Source: CAVQFB01 sp963711675 (GTDB taxonomy: Bacteria; Acidobacteriota; Terriglobia; Terriglobales; Acidobacteriaceae). From it: a stretch of DNA of 64,000 nucleotides. Every line of letters begins with the position of its first letter. Within the stretch, counting starts at the first letter, position 1. The stretch spans positions 1-64,000 of the forward strand of contig CAVQFB010000011.1 of NCBI GenBank assembly GCA_963711675.1, in the 5' to 3' direction. This document shows, in pieces, positions 1 to 9,460 of this stretch. The notes below the pieces were generated by a model, which saw only the letters and a program-made list of their open reading frames with translations, searched no databases and was not told the origin of the DNA. Made by a program: the position numbers and the translations under genes.

Positions 1-477
1 GGGACGGCTGAAAGGTGGCTTGCGACAGTCACTTTATCCGCGACCTGATCCCACCGTCTTTCAGGACGAATCGATGCGAAATTGTCTACGGGAAGCCGGC
101 CAAACGAAATCGCACTAAGAGGCAAAAAAATCGGGGCTGACAGCGGCGACCCTAATCCCCGCTCCCAACCCCGTCTCCCAGGTTCTGTGGTAGGTAGGCG
201 CAGTATGGGTCAAAATCCGGAGACCAACAAGATTACTAAGGGCACTGTCCGAGCGGTTACCAATCGTCCGTAAATACGGCTGCATTTGACCAAGGCGAAG
301 GTCCGCCCTGTGCGTAAAACCTTAGCTTTTCAGGGGTAATTTCGAGGACCCGACGTGGCCATTCCGGCAGCCATATAGAGCTGCATCGCGGGCAGAGACC
401 CTTGGCGCGGGCGCAGGCTGCGGTCCTTAGAGACTCTACGCCGCAAAACGAGTACCCGGCAGATCGCCAGCGTGAAT
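1..477. other. Gene-free stretch at the window start
   Basis: No reading frame here has protein-like composition. The only open frame of note (82-273, +) is short, has no ribosome binding site and no recognisable domain. An imperfect inverted repeat joins CTGAAAGGTGG near position 8 with CCACCGTCTTTCAG ending at 64, and a GGGTAATTTCGAGGACCC partial palindrome lies near 337-354. It could hold the end of an untranslated RNA, but nothing matches a family I know. Confidence 0.5.
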
Positions 478-1140
478 CTACTTCGCCGTAACCAGCGAAT
501 GTGTGATGGCATGTACCGAAAGCGCGATGCGGTTCTGCACGCCCACCTTGCGCATCAGCTTCGCCACGTGCGCCTTCACCGTGCGTTCCTCAATGCCTAA
601 CGCCGAGCCAATTTCCTTGTTCGACCGGCCCGCCACCAGCATCTCCAGCACTTCTTTCTCGCGGTCGGTGAACGTCACCCGGCCGGCAGGGAAAATCCGT
701 CCCGGAGAACTCGAAACCCGCTCGATAAACATCGAGAGCACCTTGCGTGGCGCCCATACCGATCCCTGGTTCACGATGCGTATCGCCTGCACAAACTCGG
801 CGGGCGACGCCGCTTCATCTACGTAGCCCTTGGCCCCAGAGGCGATGGCTTTCAGCACGGTCTCTTCATCCATGCCTGAGCCCGTCACTATGATGCGCAG
901 GTCCGGGCGCGTCGCTTTCAGGCTCGCCATCAGGTCGAACAGGTTTTGGCCGTTGCGGTTGCCCAGCAGGACCAGATCGATATTCTGTTGTGTGCTGATG
1001 TCGGCCAGTGAGGCGGAAATCAGTTCGAAGTCTGGCTCCGAGTCAAACAGGGCTCGGAAGCCTACAAACCGCAGAGGATCACTCTCGACCACGGCAATTC
1101 GGATGAGTGGTTTTCTGGCCGGTGCTGCTGCAGATTTCAT
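478..1140 (-). CDS. LuxR/NarL-type response regulator with degenerate receiver domain
   Basis: About 220 residues: a CheY-like receiver (roughly 13-130) and a C-terminal LuxR helix-turn-helix (about 157-210, with TDREKEVLEMLVAGRSNKEI and ERTVKAHVAKLMRKVGV). It should bind DNA as a transcription regulator. The fold pattern of the receiver is kept, but the phosphoacceptor aspartate expected after IDLVLL is glycine (LLGNRNG, residue 62 counted from the upstream ATG at 1146), and the conserved lysine after GAKGY is glutamate. Phosphorylation is therefore unlikely, and activity may depend on another ligand, partner or expression level. I prefer the second ATG (1140) because AAGGA lies at the right distance in front of it; the first ATG at 1146 adds two residues. 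No histidine kinase gene is adjacent. Confidence 0.9.
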   Translation of the reverse strand: MKSAAAPARKPLIRIAVVESDPLRFVGFRALFDSEPDFELISASLADISTQQNIDLVLLGNRNGQNLFDLMASLKATRPDLRIIVTGSGMDEETVLKAIASGAKGYVDEAASPAEFVQAIRIVNQGSVWAPRKVLSMFIERVSSSPGRIFPAGRVTFTDREKEVLEMLVAGRSNKEIGSALGIEERTVKAHVAKLMRKVGVQNRIALSVHAITHSLVTAK

Positions 1141-1267
1141 GCTCATTCCTTGTTAGGATGACTGTTGTGGTTAGGATAGCCGGAACTGCTCAACGCTCCT
1201 AGAGAAGTAACGGACAAGCAATTACGTGAGTAACGTCGGCTGGGCATCTAATTTTCGAGTGCAAAAA

Positions 1268-1732
1268 ATGATTAAAACCGTAAGAAAACAAGTGGTTTGC
1301 ACAATCGTGCTCGCCACCTTGACCGCCCTCTTCACCGCCGCGCAGACCGCGCCAACCCCTTACCAGCCCAAGTTTCCGGGGGATCCCGCAAAATCGGACT
1401 CTGAGGCTCAGGCTCTCGGGTACATGCGTGTGGTGCTTCGCGCGCAACGCGACTATAAGAAACGCCACAACAAATATGCCGAAACCCTTCCTGATCTCGC
1501 CGGGACCGGCTCATTCACCAAACGTATGGCGCGCTCGACCGATCGCGGCGATTACACCGCCAGTTTCAAGCCCGGCAAAAGCAGAACCAACAAAGAGGAA
1601 GACGGCTTCGTCCTCACCATGACACCCAAGCAAATGGACGCTGAGCATCGCTCGTTCTATGCCGAGGAAGATGGCGTGATCCGGGCCGACGACCAGAAAC
1701 CCGCCGACCAGGACTCTCCCAAGGTGAAATAA
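1268..1732 (+). CDS. Small secreted protein, type IV pilin-like fold possible
   Basis: About 154 residues beginning MIKTVRKQVV, with a short basic N-terminus, a hydrophobic stretch (residues 8-25) and an alanine-rich AAQTA cleavage region, so it is probably exported. The mature part has a helix (ALGYMRVVLRAQRDYKKRHN), then YAETLPDLAGTG, and near the end SFYAEEDGVIRADD. This layout recalls the pilin/pseudopilin-like small secreted proteins common in Acidobacteria, where a similar FYADEDGVIR phrase recurs. That assignment is by memory of the pattern. The start was placed at 1268 because the in-frame upstream codons (from 1226) do not look like signal sequence. It is convergent with suhB downstream; function is unknown. 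Confidence 0.7.
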   Translation: MIKTVRKQVVCTIVLATLTALFTAAQTAPTPYQPKFPGDPAKSDSEAQALGYMRVVLRAQRDYKKRHNKYAETLPDLAGTGSFTKRMARSTDRGDYTASFKPGKSRTNKEEDGFVLTMTPKQMDAEHRSFYAEEDGVIRADDQKPADQDSPKVK

Positions 1733-1801
1733 TCGCAACCACTCTTGAAGTCCCCGAAGGGCGCGTTTACTCGAGTGAACGCAACGAATCGGAAGGAAAA
1801 T

Positions 1802-2647
1802 CTAGGTCTGCTTCACCAAGGCTCGCGGATCAGGCAGCGGCTCCAATCCCTGTCCCGTCATGATCTGCTGGAACTCCCGCAACATTGCGTCGTGAACTAG
1901 CCCGTTTGACGCCACCGTCTGCTTGCTGTCTGTCTGGAAGGGTCCGCCGCTGAAGTCCGTGACCCGGCCCCCAGCCTCTTCCACAATCAAGACGCCCGCC
2001 GCCGTATCCCACGGATTCAGATTGAACTCCCAGAAGCCGTCAAACCGGCCGCACGCCACGTCACACAAGTCGAGCGCGGCCGACCCCGCCCGACGCACGC
2101 CATGCGTACGAAGAGTGATCTGGTGATAGAAAAAGATGTTCGGATTCTTGTGACGCTTGTGGCTCGGGAAACCCGTCGCCATCAGACTCTCCGCCAGGTT
2201 CGAGATTCTCGAAACATGAATCCTTTGCCCGTTCAGGAATGATCCGCTTCCCCGCTCCGCCGAGAACAATTCATCCCGCGTCGGATCGTAGACGACCGCT
2301 GCAAACCGTTTCCCTTTGTGCTCCAGCCCCAAAGACACACAGAACACCGGGAAGCCGTGCGCAAAGTTGGTCGTGCCATCGAGAGGGTCCACGTACCAGC
2401 GATAGTCTCCGCCCTGCTCAATGCGCGCCCCTTCCTCCCCCATCACATTGTGATCGGGCCAGTGGGTGCGAATGCGCTTCAGGATCAACGCTTCGGACTC
2501 ACGATCGGCAACGGTCACCAGGTCGACGTCGCCCTTGTATTCCACCTTCACGTGCGCGTGAAAGTGCTTCATCAAGAGTGCGCCTGCTTCGCGGGCGATC
2601 TCCGTCATCACAGGCACGAAGCCCTGGTTGCGGGTTCCGTCAGACAT
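1802..2647 (-). CDS. suhB: Inositol monophosphatase family protein
   Basis: 281 residues, full length for the Mg-dependent inositol monophosphatase family, which hydrolyses phosphate monoesters such as myo-inositol 1-phosphate in the cytoplasm. The metal-binding signatures are intact: GEEGAR (70-75), DPLDGTTNFAHG (87-98), and WDTAAGVLIVEEAGG (213-227) followed by VTDFSG. RRAGSAALDL (185-194) is the usual substrate-side segment. The neighbouring Hfq-like gene lies 50 bp upstream on the same strand, so the two may be co-transcribed. In other bacteria members of this family (SuhB) also bind RNA polymerase, but nothing in this sequence distinguishes that role. A histidinol-phosphatase or CysQ-like activity cannot be excluded. 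Confidence 0.93.
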   Translation of the reverse strand: MSDGTRNQGFVPVMTEIAREAGALLMKHFHAHVKVEYKGDVDLVTVADRESEALILKRIRTHWPDHNVMGEEGARIEQGGDYRWYVDPLDGTTNFAHGFPVFCVSLGLEHKGKRFAAVVYDPTRDELFSAERGSGSFLNGQRIHVSRISNLAESLMATGFPSHKRHKNPNIFFYHQITLRTHGVRRAGSAALDLCDVACGRFDGFWEFNLNPWDTAAGVLIVEEAGGRVTDFSGGPFQTDSKQTVASNGLVHDAMLREFQQIMTGQGLEPLPDPRALVKQT

Positions 2648-2697
2648 TCGTCGGGTGATCCATTTTTGTTGGAATGTTATTGCGGCGCACAGGATCG

Positions 2698-2958
2698 CTA
2701 CTTCCGTTTCGCCAAATCCTCTGCGATGTACATGATCTCGTGCTTGAAGATAAACAGGTTCGGCCCTTCATCCCGGGTTAACCGTACCATCTTCTTGTCG
2801 TAGTACTCGATCCATCCCCGCACCACTTCGCCATCCATCAACTTGACACTCACCGGCTTTTGCTTCTCGCCAAGGGCCTTCAGGTAAGCTGCCTCCTCAA
2901 ACGTCTCTTCCGGCGGGGGCGTCTTCCCTTTTCGAGCGGAATTCTGGTTTCCTGACAT
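2698..2958 (-). CDS. hfq: Divergent Hfq-like RNA-binding Sm protein
   Basis: About 86 residues. After a charged, probably disordered N-terminus (1-20) there is an Sm fold: LKALGEKQKPVSVKLMDGE aligns with the Hfq Sm1 motif (the LxxLxxxxxPVSIxLxNG pattern), and LFIFKHEIMYIAE aligns with Sm2. The canonical Hfq YKHA is replaced by FKHE: the KH pair of the proximal RNA pocket is kept, the tyrosine is phenylalanine and alanine is glutamate. There is no long acidic C-terminal tail. A second start at 2979 would add seven residues; neither has a clear ribosome binding site. By family it should be a ring-forming RNA chaperone that aids small RNA-mRNA pairing, but the divergence makes the exact role an inference. 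Confidence 0.8.
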   Translation of the reverse strand: MSGNQNSARKGKTPPPEETFEEAAYLKALGEKQKPVSVKLMDGEVVRGWIEYYDKKMVRLTRDEGPNLFIFKHEIMYIAEDLAKRK

Positions 2959-3099
2959 ATGAAAGGGCATAGCAGGCATTTTACACGGGCTGCGCCGCTT
3001 CCACGGGATTGCCTGCCTCAGTGTTCTTTCCTGTGCACGGGCAATGAGGCCGTTCTAGAATCTGCCGCAGCTACCGTTTCTTTCCGAATCGAGGTCCCC

Positions 3100-3432
3100 G
3101 TGAAACCTTGTCGCCTCAGCTTCTCTGTCTTATTTCTTACACTGCTGGTCAGCAGCCTCGTGGGCCCGAGCGAAGCGCAGTCCCACTTCCCAGTCCCTCC
3201 GGAAGCCGCCGACAAACAAAACACAGTGGGTGGTTCAAAACCCGCGTTCCGCGCACCCCGGGTCGACGCACTCCAGCTTCAGCGCGAAGCTCGTGAACTC
3301 CTGGAACTGGCACAGACCATCCCGGTCGATATGCAGCACATCAATCAGGGCCTGCTTCCGAAAGACACGGTGGAAAAACTCAAGCGGATTGAGAAGCTTT
3401 CAAAACACCTGCGCGGAGAATTGAATCCGTGA
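3100..3432 (+). CDS. Small secreted protein of unknown function
   Basis: About 110 residues from a GTG start (3100), beginning VKPCRLSFSV and running through a 16-residue hydrophobic core to LVGPSEAQ, a convincing signal peptide. The mature protein is short and mostly helical: LQLQREARELLELAQTIPVD and LLPKDTVEKLKRIEKLSKHL look like amphipathic helices. No domain is recognised. The in-frame region upstream (2959-3099) overlaps the start of the opposite-strand Hfq-like gene and does not read as signal sequence, so the GTG is preferred. It is divergent from hfq, with a shared intergenic region of about 140 bp. Small exported helical proteins like this are frequent and uncharacterised in Acidobacteria. 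Confidence 0.7.
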   Translation: MKPCRLSFSVLFLTLLVSSLVGPSEAQSHFPVPPEAADKQNTVGGSKPAFRAPRVDALQLQREARELLELAQTIPVDMQHINQGLLPKDTVEKLKRIEKLSKHLRGELNP

Positions 3433-3496
3433 TCTTCTCGAGGCCGCGGCACGGGCGGATCCTCAGACTGACCTCGGCATCAGCTTCGTCCATGGC

Positions 3497-6400
3497 TTAG
3501 AACGTAATGTGTACTCCGAATTCAAGCTGCCGCGGCGCTGCGAGGGAATACACACCCGATCCCGGTCCCACGCGATTTGCGCGCGCCGTACACAGGCTCA
3601 GAATAGTGCCGCACCCGCTCGTAGTGTTATTGACCGACCGGCCCGGCGACGCGTCGAGAATGCCGCTCAACACCGACTGCGGCGCGTCAAAGTTCGCGAC
3701 GTTAAGAGCGTTATACGCGGAAACGCTGGGCTCAACCGTCAATCCTTCTCGCACTTTGAGCGGCCACGCCAGCCGAAGCGAAAGAGTCTTCAGCCACTGC
3801 GGTGTCACGCTCCCGGCCGGTGGTGTCTGAATCGTCGGCGTCACCGCACCCAAGGCCACCAGTTGATTCGGGGTGAAAAGCAGCGAGGTCACCAACTGCC
3901 CCCCTGCCGGAGTGATAGAACCGGCGAACACACGGTCATATCCCTGGATGCGCGTGGTCAAGCTGCTGCCGTTCACACCTCGCCCGAGGTCGCCCGGCTT
4001 GGTTCCGGGCATAACATCTCCCACCGTTCCGTCACCGGTGACGTCGGTTCGAAATATCTCCCCCGGAACTCCGCCCCCGCCCGCCTGCGGCAAGTAAAGC
4101 GTCACGGGTAACGGCGACGCAAAATGACTGATCATGCTCAATAGCAGCCCGCGCGGAAGTTCGAATACCGGCCCCAGAGAAATCTGGTGTGTGCGGTCCA
4201 GGCTCGACGGACCGAAATACCGGTTCGGGTTTAGATAATCCTGGGCCCGCGTCAATGTGTCCTGATTCCCCAACACATCGCTGCCCTGAGGCACGTTGTC
4301 CTTGTACCTTGACAACGTGTACGAAAACGAAAGGTCCATGCGCCGGATGCCGCGCGCCACGTTATTTGAGCTCGTGCGCAGCCCGAACTGCAGCCCGTTG
4401 TAGACCGACCGGCCCACGGGGAAATACATCACGTTCGATCCCACCAGTGGATTGATCCCGCTGAAGGTTGCTCTCTTCCCCAAAGCCGCGCAGGCGTAAC
4501 CGCCGCAAAAAGTATTGCCCGAGTCAATTCCGTTGCGCGCGAAGTCCACCATGCTCGCGCCCGGCACGTGCTGCAGGTAACAGTTCACCGCTGTCAACGC
4601 GCTGCTGCCCGCGCTGTTCGCCGGACTGCATGTTCCGCTGGTTAGCGGATTGCCCGCCAGTGTCGCGTTGATAGCTGCTACTCCTGCGTTCACATCGATA
4701 TGGCTCGCATCTCCCACCTGATTCGTATCCACGCCCAGCAAATAATGCGTACCCACGTTGCGCACGAAATCAATCGAGAACACATTTCCGTGCCCCATCT
4801 CGTGCTCGATGCCGATATCCATGTTCACGACGCGAGGTGCGCGATATCCCGGGGCCAGCAAGCTGTTAAAGGTGGTCAGGGTATTGCCCAGGAAAAACGG
4901 GTTCGTCGTCGCTCCCACCGCTTTCGTGGCCGCCTGATACGCCTTCTGCAAATCGGAAATCGCCGTTGTGACATTGCCGATCGGCTGCCCACAGATCTGG
5001 CTCGCGATGTCCAGACCGTCCACCGAGCTCACCCTTGTCCCGTCGGCAAATTGCACGGTTCCGGTCGGACACAGGCTCGTGCTTCCGAAATACGCGCCTT
5101 GCGGCGATCGGCTCCTCTGGTCCCCGAGTATGGTATTGAACATATTGTTGTCGTAGAACACTCCCACACCCAAACGAACCACCGTCTTTCCATTGCTTCC
5201 CGGGTCCCACGCCAGCCCAATTTGCCCTCCGACATTCTGGTTAAGCTGGAGCACTGGGTTGCCGAGCCCTGGGATGAACCCGAACTGGTCCAGCAGCAGC
5301 TTGTTGCCCGTGCATGGCGGAGTCGTAAATACACTCGTGTTGACCTGCGAGCACGTAATTGGACCTATATTGTTGTCCGGATGCCCGGTGTCACGTACAT
5401 AGTTCACGCCCAGCGTCACGCTCAGGTTGTGCTTGACCCTCCAGATGTCCCCGACATACGCCTCGACGCGAGAGTCAAAGTGTCCACCTCCAGGGTAGCC
5501 AAAAGCCGACTGCCTGCTGGAAAAACCGTTGCCGTTGTAGATCGTGATTCCATTCACCGGATAGTTCAGCGGGTTGTCCGCTCTTCCCGCAAGGTCGCCG
5601 CTGACCAGCGGTGCAAAGGGAGTGTTTGGGCTATTTAGGATGTTTTCGACGTTGGTCAGCGTGGGCGCTCCGCTGACGGCTGGGGCCAACGCCCCATACG
5701 CGGTGAGCCCGCCAATCTCGATCCTCGAGATGGACGCGCCAAACCGGAGCGTGTGGGGACCGCGTTTGCTCTGCCACGGCCGGCTTCCTTCGTAGCGCAG
5801 TTGCAGGTTGCTCTGCAGCCTGGTGGCGGGCCCCAGAGAACTCGGCCCCGTTTGCAAGTCATCCAGCTGAAGATTCAAATTCGGCGCCGGATCAAACACA
5901 CCGGCGGTCCCGCTCGACTCCGCAATATGGTTATTAAACCGGTTGTACCCGAAGCGAATACTGTGGGTGTAAATGCCACGATTGAAGTCGAGCCCGAGCG
6001 TCTGGCTTGTCGCCTGGTTCACATTCAGGAAAGGCGCAAAGTTCTCTCCCCAAACATCGCGATTGTTGTCGTAGTTGAACCGGTAGAATGCCTTCATTCC
6101 CGGCTTGACCTTCCAGTCCAACCGTCCCGAACCTAATATTTCGTGTTGCGGCGCGTCGTACCCTCCGGAAAGGAGGTTGAAAGGGAAACTCATCGCCACC
6201 GGATCCTGCCCGCTTTGCCGGGTGTACTCGCCGCTGAGGAAGAAATACCATTTGTCTTTGCTCAACGGCCCGCCCACTGCACCGCCAACCTGGTTGCGCC
6301 GAAATGGCAAGTCTAGCCCCCCCGGAGAATTTGCCACGCCGGCGCCTTTGTCGCGAATGTTGTAGAAGCCGCTCCCGTGAATCTCGTCCGATCCCGACTT

Positions 6401-7163
6401 CGTCACCACGTTGACCGCACCCGCTGCGCTAAGGGGGAAGGACACATCGGGCAGCGATCGCATAACCTGCAGCTCGCTCACTGCGGATGCCGCCACATTC
6501 TGCGTCGTCGCTCCTACGTTCTCGTCGTTGATGTCGATCCCGTCGAGTCTGAGCCGCGTGGTTCGTCCCGACCGGTCGTTAGGGGAGAGAGCCACCAGTC
6601 CGCTCTTCGTAGCATCGAGCACCGCCCCGTCAATCACTTGAACTCCCGGGTCAAGTTGCGGTAAATCGAGAAAATTTCGACCGTCGATCGGCAACCGCCT
6701 CACATCGCTTCCCTGCGACGTGCTCTGTAGAGCAGGGGATCCCGGGTGGATCGGCAACATCTTCGCGTCCGCCCGCGCCGGAACCGCTCCCTTCACCGGC
6801 ACTCTCAACTCAACGGTTTGGTAATCCTTGACCTCAACTTCGACGGTGTAAGGCCCTGACGGAATCTGCCCGGAACTGTAAACCCCCGACTCGTTCGTCT
6901 TTACGCTGACAACCGTCTGGGTAGCCTTCCCCTTGATCGTGACCAGTGCATTACGAAGCGGTGCACCCGATTCGTCCGTAACGGTCCCTTCGACGGACCC
7001 GTACCCCGGGTTCGTCGACTGCGTTTCTGGCGGCGCCTCTTGAGCCGGGTCCTGGGGGGCAGCTTGACCCCAAACCGAGAGGGTAGAGGGTGAATAAGAT
7101 TGCGGTCGTCAGTGCGGACCCAAACACTCTTGTCGTCCGGTTAGGCCGAGGGCAAAAGTTCAA
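3497..7163 (-). CDS. TonB-dependent receptor, Oar-like, with frameshift in the signal peptide
   Basis: About 1,220 residues, an outer-membrane receptor of the large acidobacterial Oar/SusC-like type. The order is signal peptide, carboxypeptidase-regulatory-like domain (GTVTDESGAPLRNALVTIKG near 6930-7000), plug (LRLDGIDINDENVG; GAVNVVTKSGSDEIHGSG) and a 22-strand barrel ending in the terminal aromatic QLEFGVHITF. The best start is a TTG at 7163, preceded by a strong AAGGAAGG ribosome site; it encodes a signal peptide (GSALTTAILFTLYPL). That frame does not continue into the receptor: the body frame is open from about 7108, so one small indel lies between about 7060 and 7095. The substrate is unknown; by family it would be a carbohydrate or other large nutrient. 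The open body frame without the shift would start only at an internal TTG (6808), losing the signal, the regulatory domain and export. Confidence 0.85.
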
Positions 7164-7319
7164 CGTTTGTCACCTTCCTTATTCGCAATGCTGCGCCCGT
7201 CAACGCTGCGAGAATCAACCACATCAGAATCAATTATTCGTTGGGATCTGGAGCCATCATCTTACTAGAAGGCGTCCGGCTTTGTTGACTTCAGGGACAA
7301 AAGAATTGCCCCCGGACCG

Positions 7320-8402
7320 CTACCACGGTGACTTCGACGTGTAGTACCCCGCACGGTGCCGCACTCGAAACGGCGCGCTCGCAGCCATTCCGGTCACGGT
7401 CACTTGCACCTTGCGGAAATCCGACTCGGAATATCTCTGTGAAGGATAGTACGCCAGCAGGTACTGGGTACGTAGTTCGTCGCTGATCTGCCGGAACGCG
7501 TTGTCCAATTGGGACAGTGAACTCGCGTAAAAATACTTACCTCCGGTATCCATGGACATTTGAATCAGCGCGTGTTCCCCGCCTGTATCGCGGCCCGCGC
7601 TGGCTTCAATGGGCACGATGATGATGCTATAAACAATCGCTTCCGCTTCCTCGGCTCCTCGCAGCGCTTCCTTGTAATCCATCTTGCTGACGGTATCGCC
7701 GCCGTCCGTAATCACCACCATCACCTTTCTGCCTTGCCTTGACTCCAGCGCCCTCGACCCCAGGAACACGGCATCGTACAACGCAGTCGCCGCTCCGGGA
7801 TGCATTCGGTCAATGCCGCGGTCGATCCTCTTCAGATCGGAAGTGAAAGAAACTATTTCATCCACTATTTCGCTGAATTCATAGACCGCCAGTCCATCCA
7901 CCGGCCGCACTATGGCATGGGCAAAGCGCTTCGCCGAAGCCTGCTCCAGCGGAAGGTCCTTGCGTGTGCTCAGGCTCGTATCCACCGCAAGCACGATGGA
8001 CAGGGGCACCGCCGACTCCCGGTCAAACACCGCGATCTTCTGGTCACGGCCATCCTCGCTCAGCTGAAAATTCTCTTTTTTCAGATTGGCGATAGGGGCT
8101 CCGTGATCGTCGGTCACCGTGACGAACAGGTTCACCAGTTTCACATCCACCTTGAGGGTGGTCCCGCTGTCTTTGTCCTGCGCAGCATCGCCCGGCATCA
8201 GCGCGGCCAGCCGATAAAACTCGCCACCCGGCGCCGAAGGAAAACCAGGGAATCCCGAAAATTGGTTGGGAAACAGGTTCTGGCCGGTGCAACAGGAGGG
8301 GTTGATACCGCTCGGCATCTTCGGGGAAATCGGCGGGGTGTCCGCTCCTCGAGCGAACGTGCCGATCCCCAGCAGCACTATTGAAAGAGGCAGAAGTCTC
8401 AT
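7320..8402 (-). CDS. VWFA domain protein, acidobacterial type
   Basis: About 360 residues. An N-terminal signal peptide (MRLLPLSIVLLGIGTFARGA) is followed by a linker and the conserved lead-in VKLVNLFVTVTDDHGAPIAN, then a von Willebrand factor A domain. The MIDAS metal site is complete in its first motif, DTSLS, with threonine/aspartate partners in ATALYDAVFLG and VITDGGDT. The end (TQYLLAYYPS.. followed by VTVTG) matches the acidobacterial VWFA-related family. It is probably exported and takes part in metal-dependent adhesion or protein assembly. The ATG at 8402 overlaps the moaD-moaE stop codon (ATGA), suggesting translational coupling; a second ATG at 8414 is possible. Nothing in the sequence explains a link to molybdopterin synthesis. 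Confidence 0.88.
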   Translation of the reverse strand: MRLLPLSIVLLGIGTFARGADTPPISPKMPSGINPSCCTGQNLFPNQFSGFPGFPSAPGGEFYRLAALMPGDAAQDKDSGTTLKVDVKLVNLFVTVTDDHGAPIANLKKENFQLSEDGRDQKIAVFDRESAVPLSIVLAVDTSLSTRKDLPLEQASAKRFAHAIVRPVDGLAVYEFSEIVDEIVSFTSDLKRIDRGIDRMHPGAATALYDAVFLGSRALESRQGRKVMVVITDGGDTVSKMDYKEALRGAEEAEAIVYSIIIVPIEASAGRDTGGEHALIQMSMDTGGKYFYASSLSQLDNAFRQISDELRTQYLLAYYPSQRYSESDFRKVQVTVTGMAASAPFRVRHRAGYYTSKSPW

Positions 8403-9145
8403 GGAGTGCTGCATCGCTTAGATGCATGCTTTTCCGCCACAGTGCCCCCAGGGTGAACTATTTCCTCGGGAAACGGCTCCCCATCTGCCCAGACGGCCCC
8501 GTCCTCGAAGTATTCCTTCTTCCAGACGGGAACGGTCCGCTTAAGCGTGTCAATCAGCCACCGGCAAGCCTCGAAAGCCGCCGCCCTATGCGCCGATGTA
8601 ACCACGATCAGCACGCTGGTCTCTCCAATCTCCAGCCGGCCCAACCGGTGCACCAGGGCGACATCTCTCACCGCAAACTGCGCCAAGGCCTTCTCCGCCA
8701 GTTCTTCCATCTGCTTCAGGGCCATGGCCTCGTAGGCTTCGTAATCCAAGTAGAGCGTCTTGCGTCCGCGGGTTTGATTGCGAACCGTTCCTTCAAAGAC
8801 GATAGCCGCCCCGTCTTCCCCCGATTTCAGCGCGCCCAGCACTGACTGAGTGTCTATCTTCTGTCTCTGGATTGCTGCCCGGCCCACTCTACTCGTCCCT
8901 CCGCTCACCGGCGGCAAAATCGCCACCTCGTCGTTATTTTTCAGCGTCGCGTCCGGCCCGGCGTATTCCTGGTTCACGGAAAGTGCTAGGGATGGGAGGA
9001 GGCTCTTTAGCCGGGGCACTCTCGCCTCGTAGTGGCTCAGCACGTCCCCCAAAGTCGCGCCTTCGGGTACCTGCAGCGTGTCGTCACTTCTGCCCACCAA
9101 GTCCTTCAACATCCCGAAAAATAGGACACGCACTTCCATCCTCAC
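8399..9145 (-). CDS. moaDE: MoaD-MoaE fusion, molybdopterin synthase
   Basis: 248 residues joining the two subunits of molybdopterin synthase, which inserts the dithiolene sulfurs into cyclic pyranopterin monophosphate. Residues 1-83 are a MoaD/ThiS-type beta-grasp domain ending ILPPVSGG; residues 93-230 are MoaE, with HRLGRLEIGE (166-175), AHRAAAFEACRWLID and the active-site lysines in VPVWKKEYFEDG (205-216). In two-subunit enzymes the MoaD Gly-Gly must be a free C-terminus to carry thiocarboxylate. Here it is internal, so cleavage after GG, as reported for mycobacterial MoaX, would be needed. No other moa gene is nearby. The downstream VWFA gene overlaps by four bases. Confidence 0.92.
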   Translation of the reverse strand: MRMEVRVLFFGMLKDLVGRSDDTLQVPEGATLGDVLSHYEARVPRLKSLLPSLALSVNQEYAGPDATLKNNDEVAILPPVSGGTSRVGRAAIQRQKIDTQSVLGALKSGEDGAAIVFEGTVRNQTRGRKTLYLDYEAYEAMALKQMEELAEKALAQFAVRDVALVHRLGRLEIGETSVLIVVTSAHRAAAFEACRWLIDTLKRTVPVWKKEYFEDGAVWADGEPFPEEIVHPGGTVAEKHASKRCSTP

Positions 9146-9460
9146 GATTCCTGTCCCGCCACACTAACTATAAATGGGGATTTGGAGGAATGTCGGCAAA
9201 TCGCGCGCTGATCCAACGGCTTGCATCTACTAAAACGATTTGCGCCTGCACTTCAGGCACCCGGGCCCGTTGAAGTTAAGATACCTCCCCACTAACCCAC
9301 GGCCGGAATTCTTGATATTCTCGTCCGACAAACCTAAGCCCCGCGGACGTGCGCCCGTTTCCGCCCTTCGATTCACCGCTGTTCCCGATTCGGTCTTAGG
9401 CGACGTTTCGATTGCGCTCCGGCGCACTTTAGTCGAGTAGACTCGGAACTGACTCACCCT
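9146..9460. other. Divergent intergenic region
   Basis: A 315-bp region between the divergent moaD-moaE and cyclic-nucleotide-binding genes. It must contain both promoters. A possible -10 (TAGACT) lies near 9438 on the plus strand, but no matching -35 is convincing. No small gene or structured RNA was recognised. Confidence 0.4.

Noticed and set aside
82..273. 63-residue open frame on the plus strand
   Set aside because: No ribosome site or domain, and composition typical of random GC-rich DNA.
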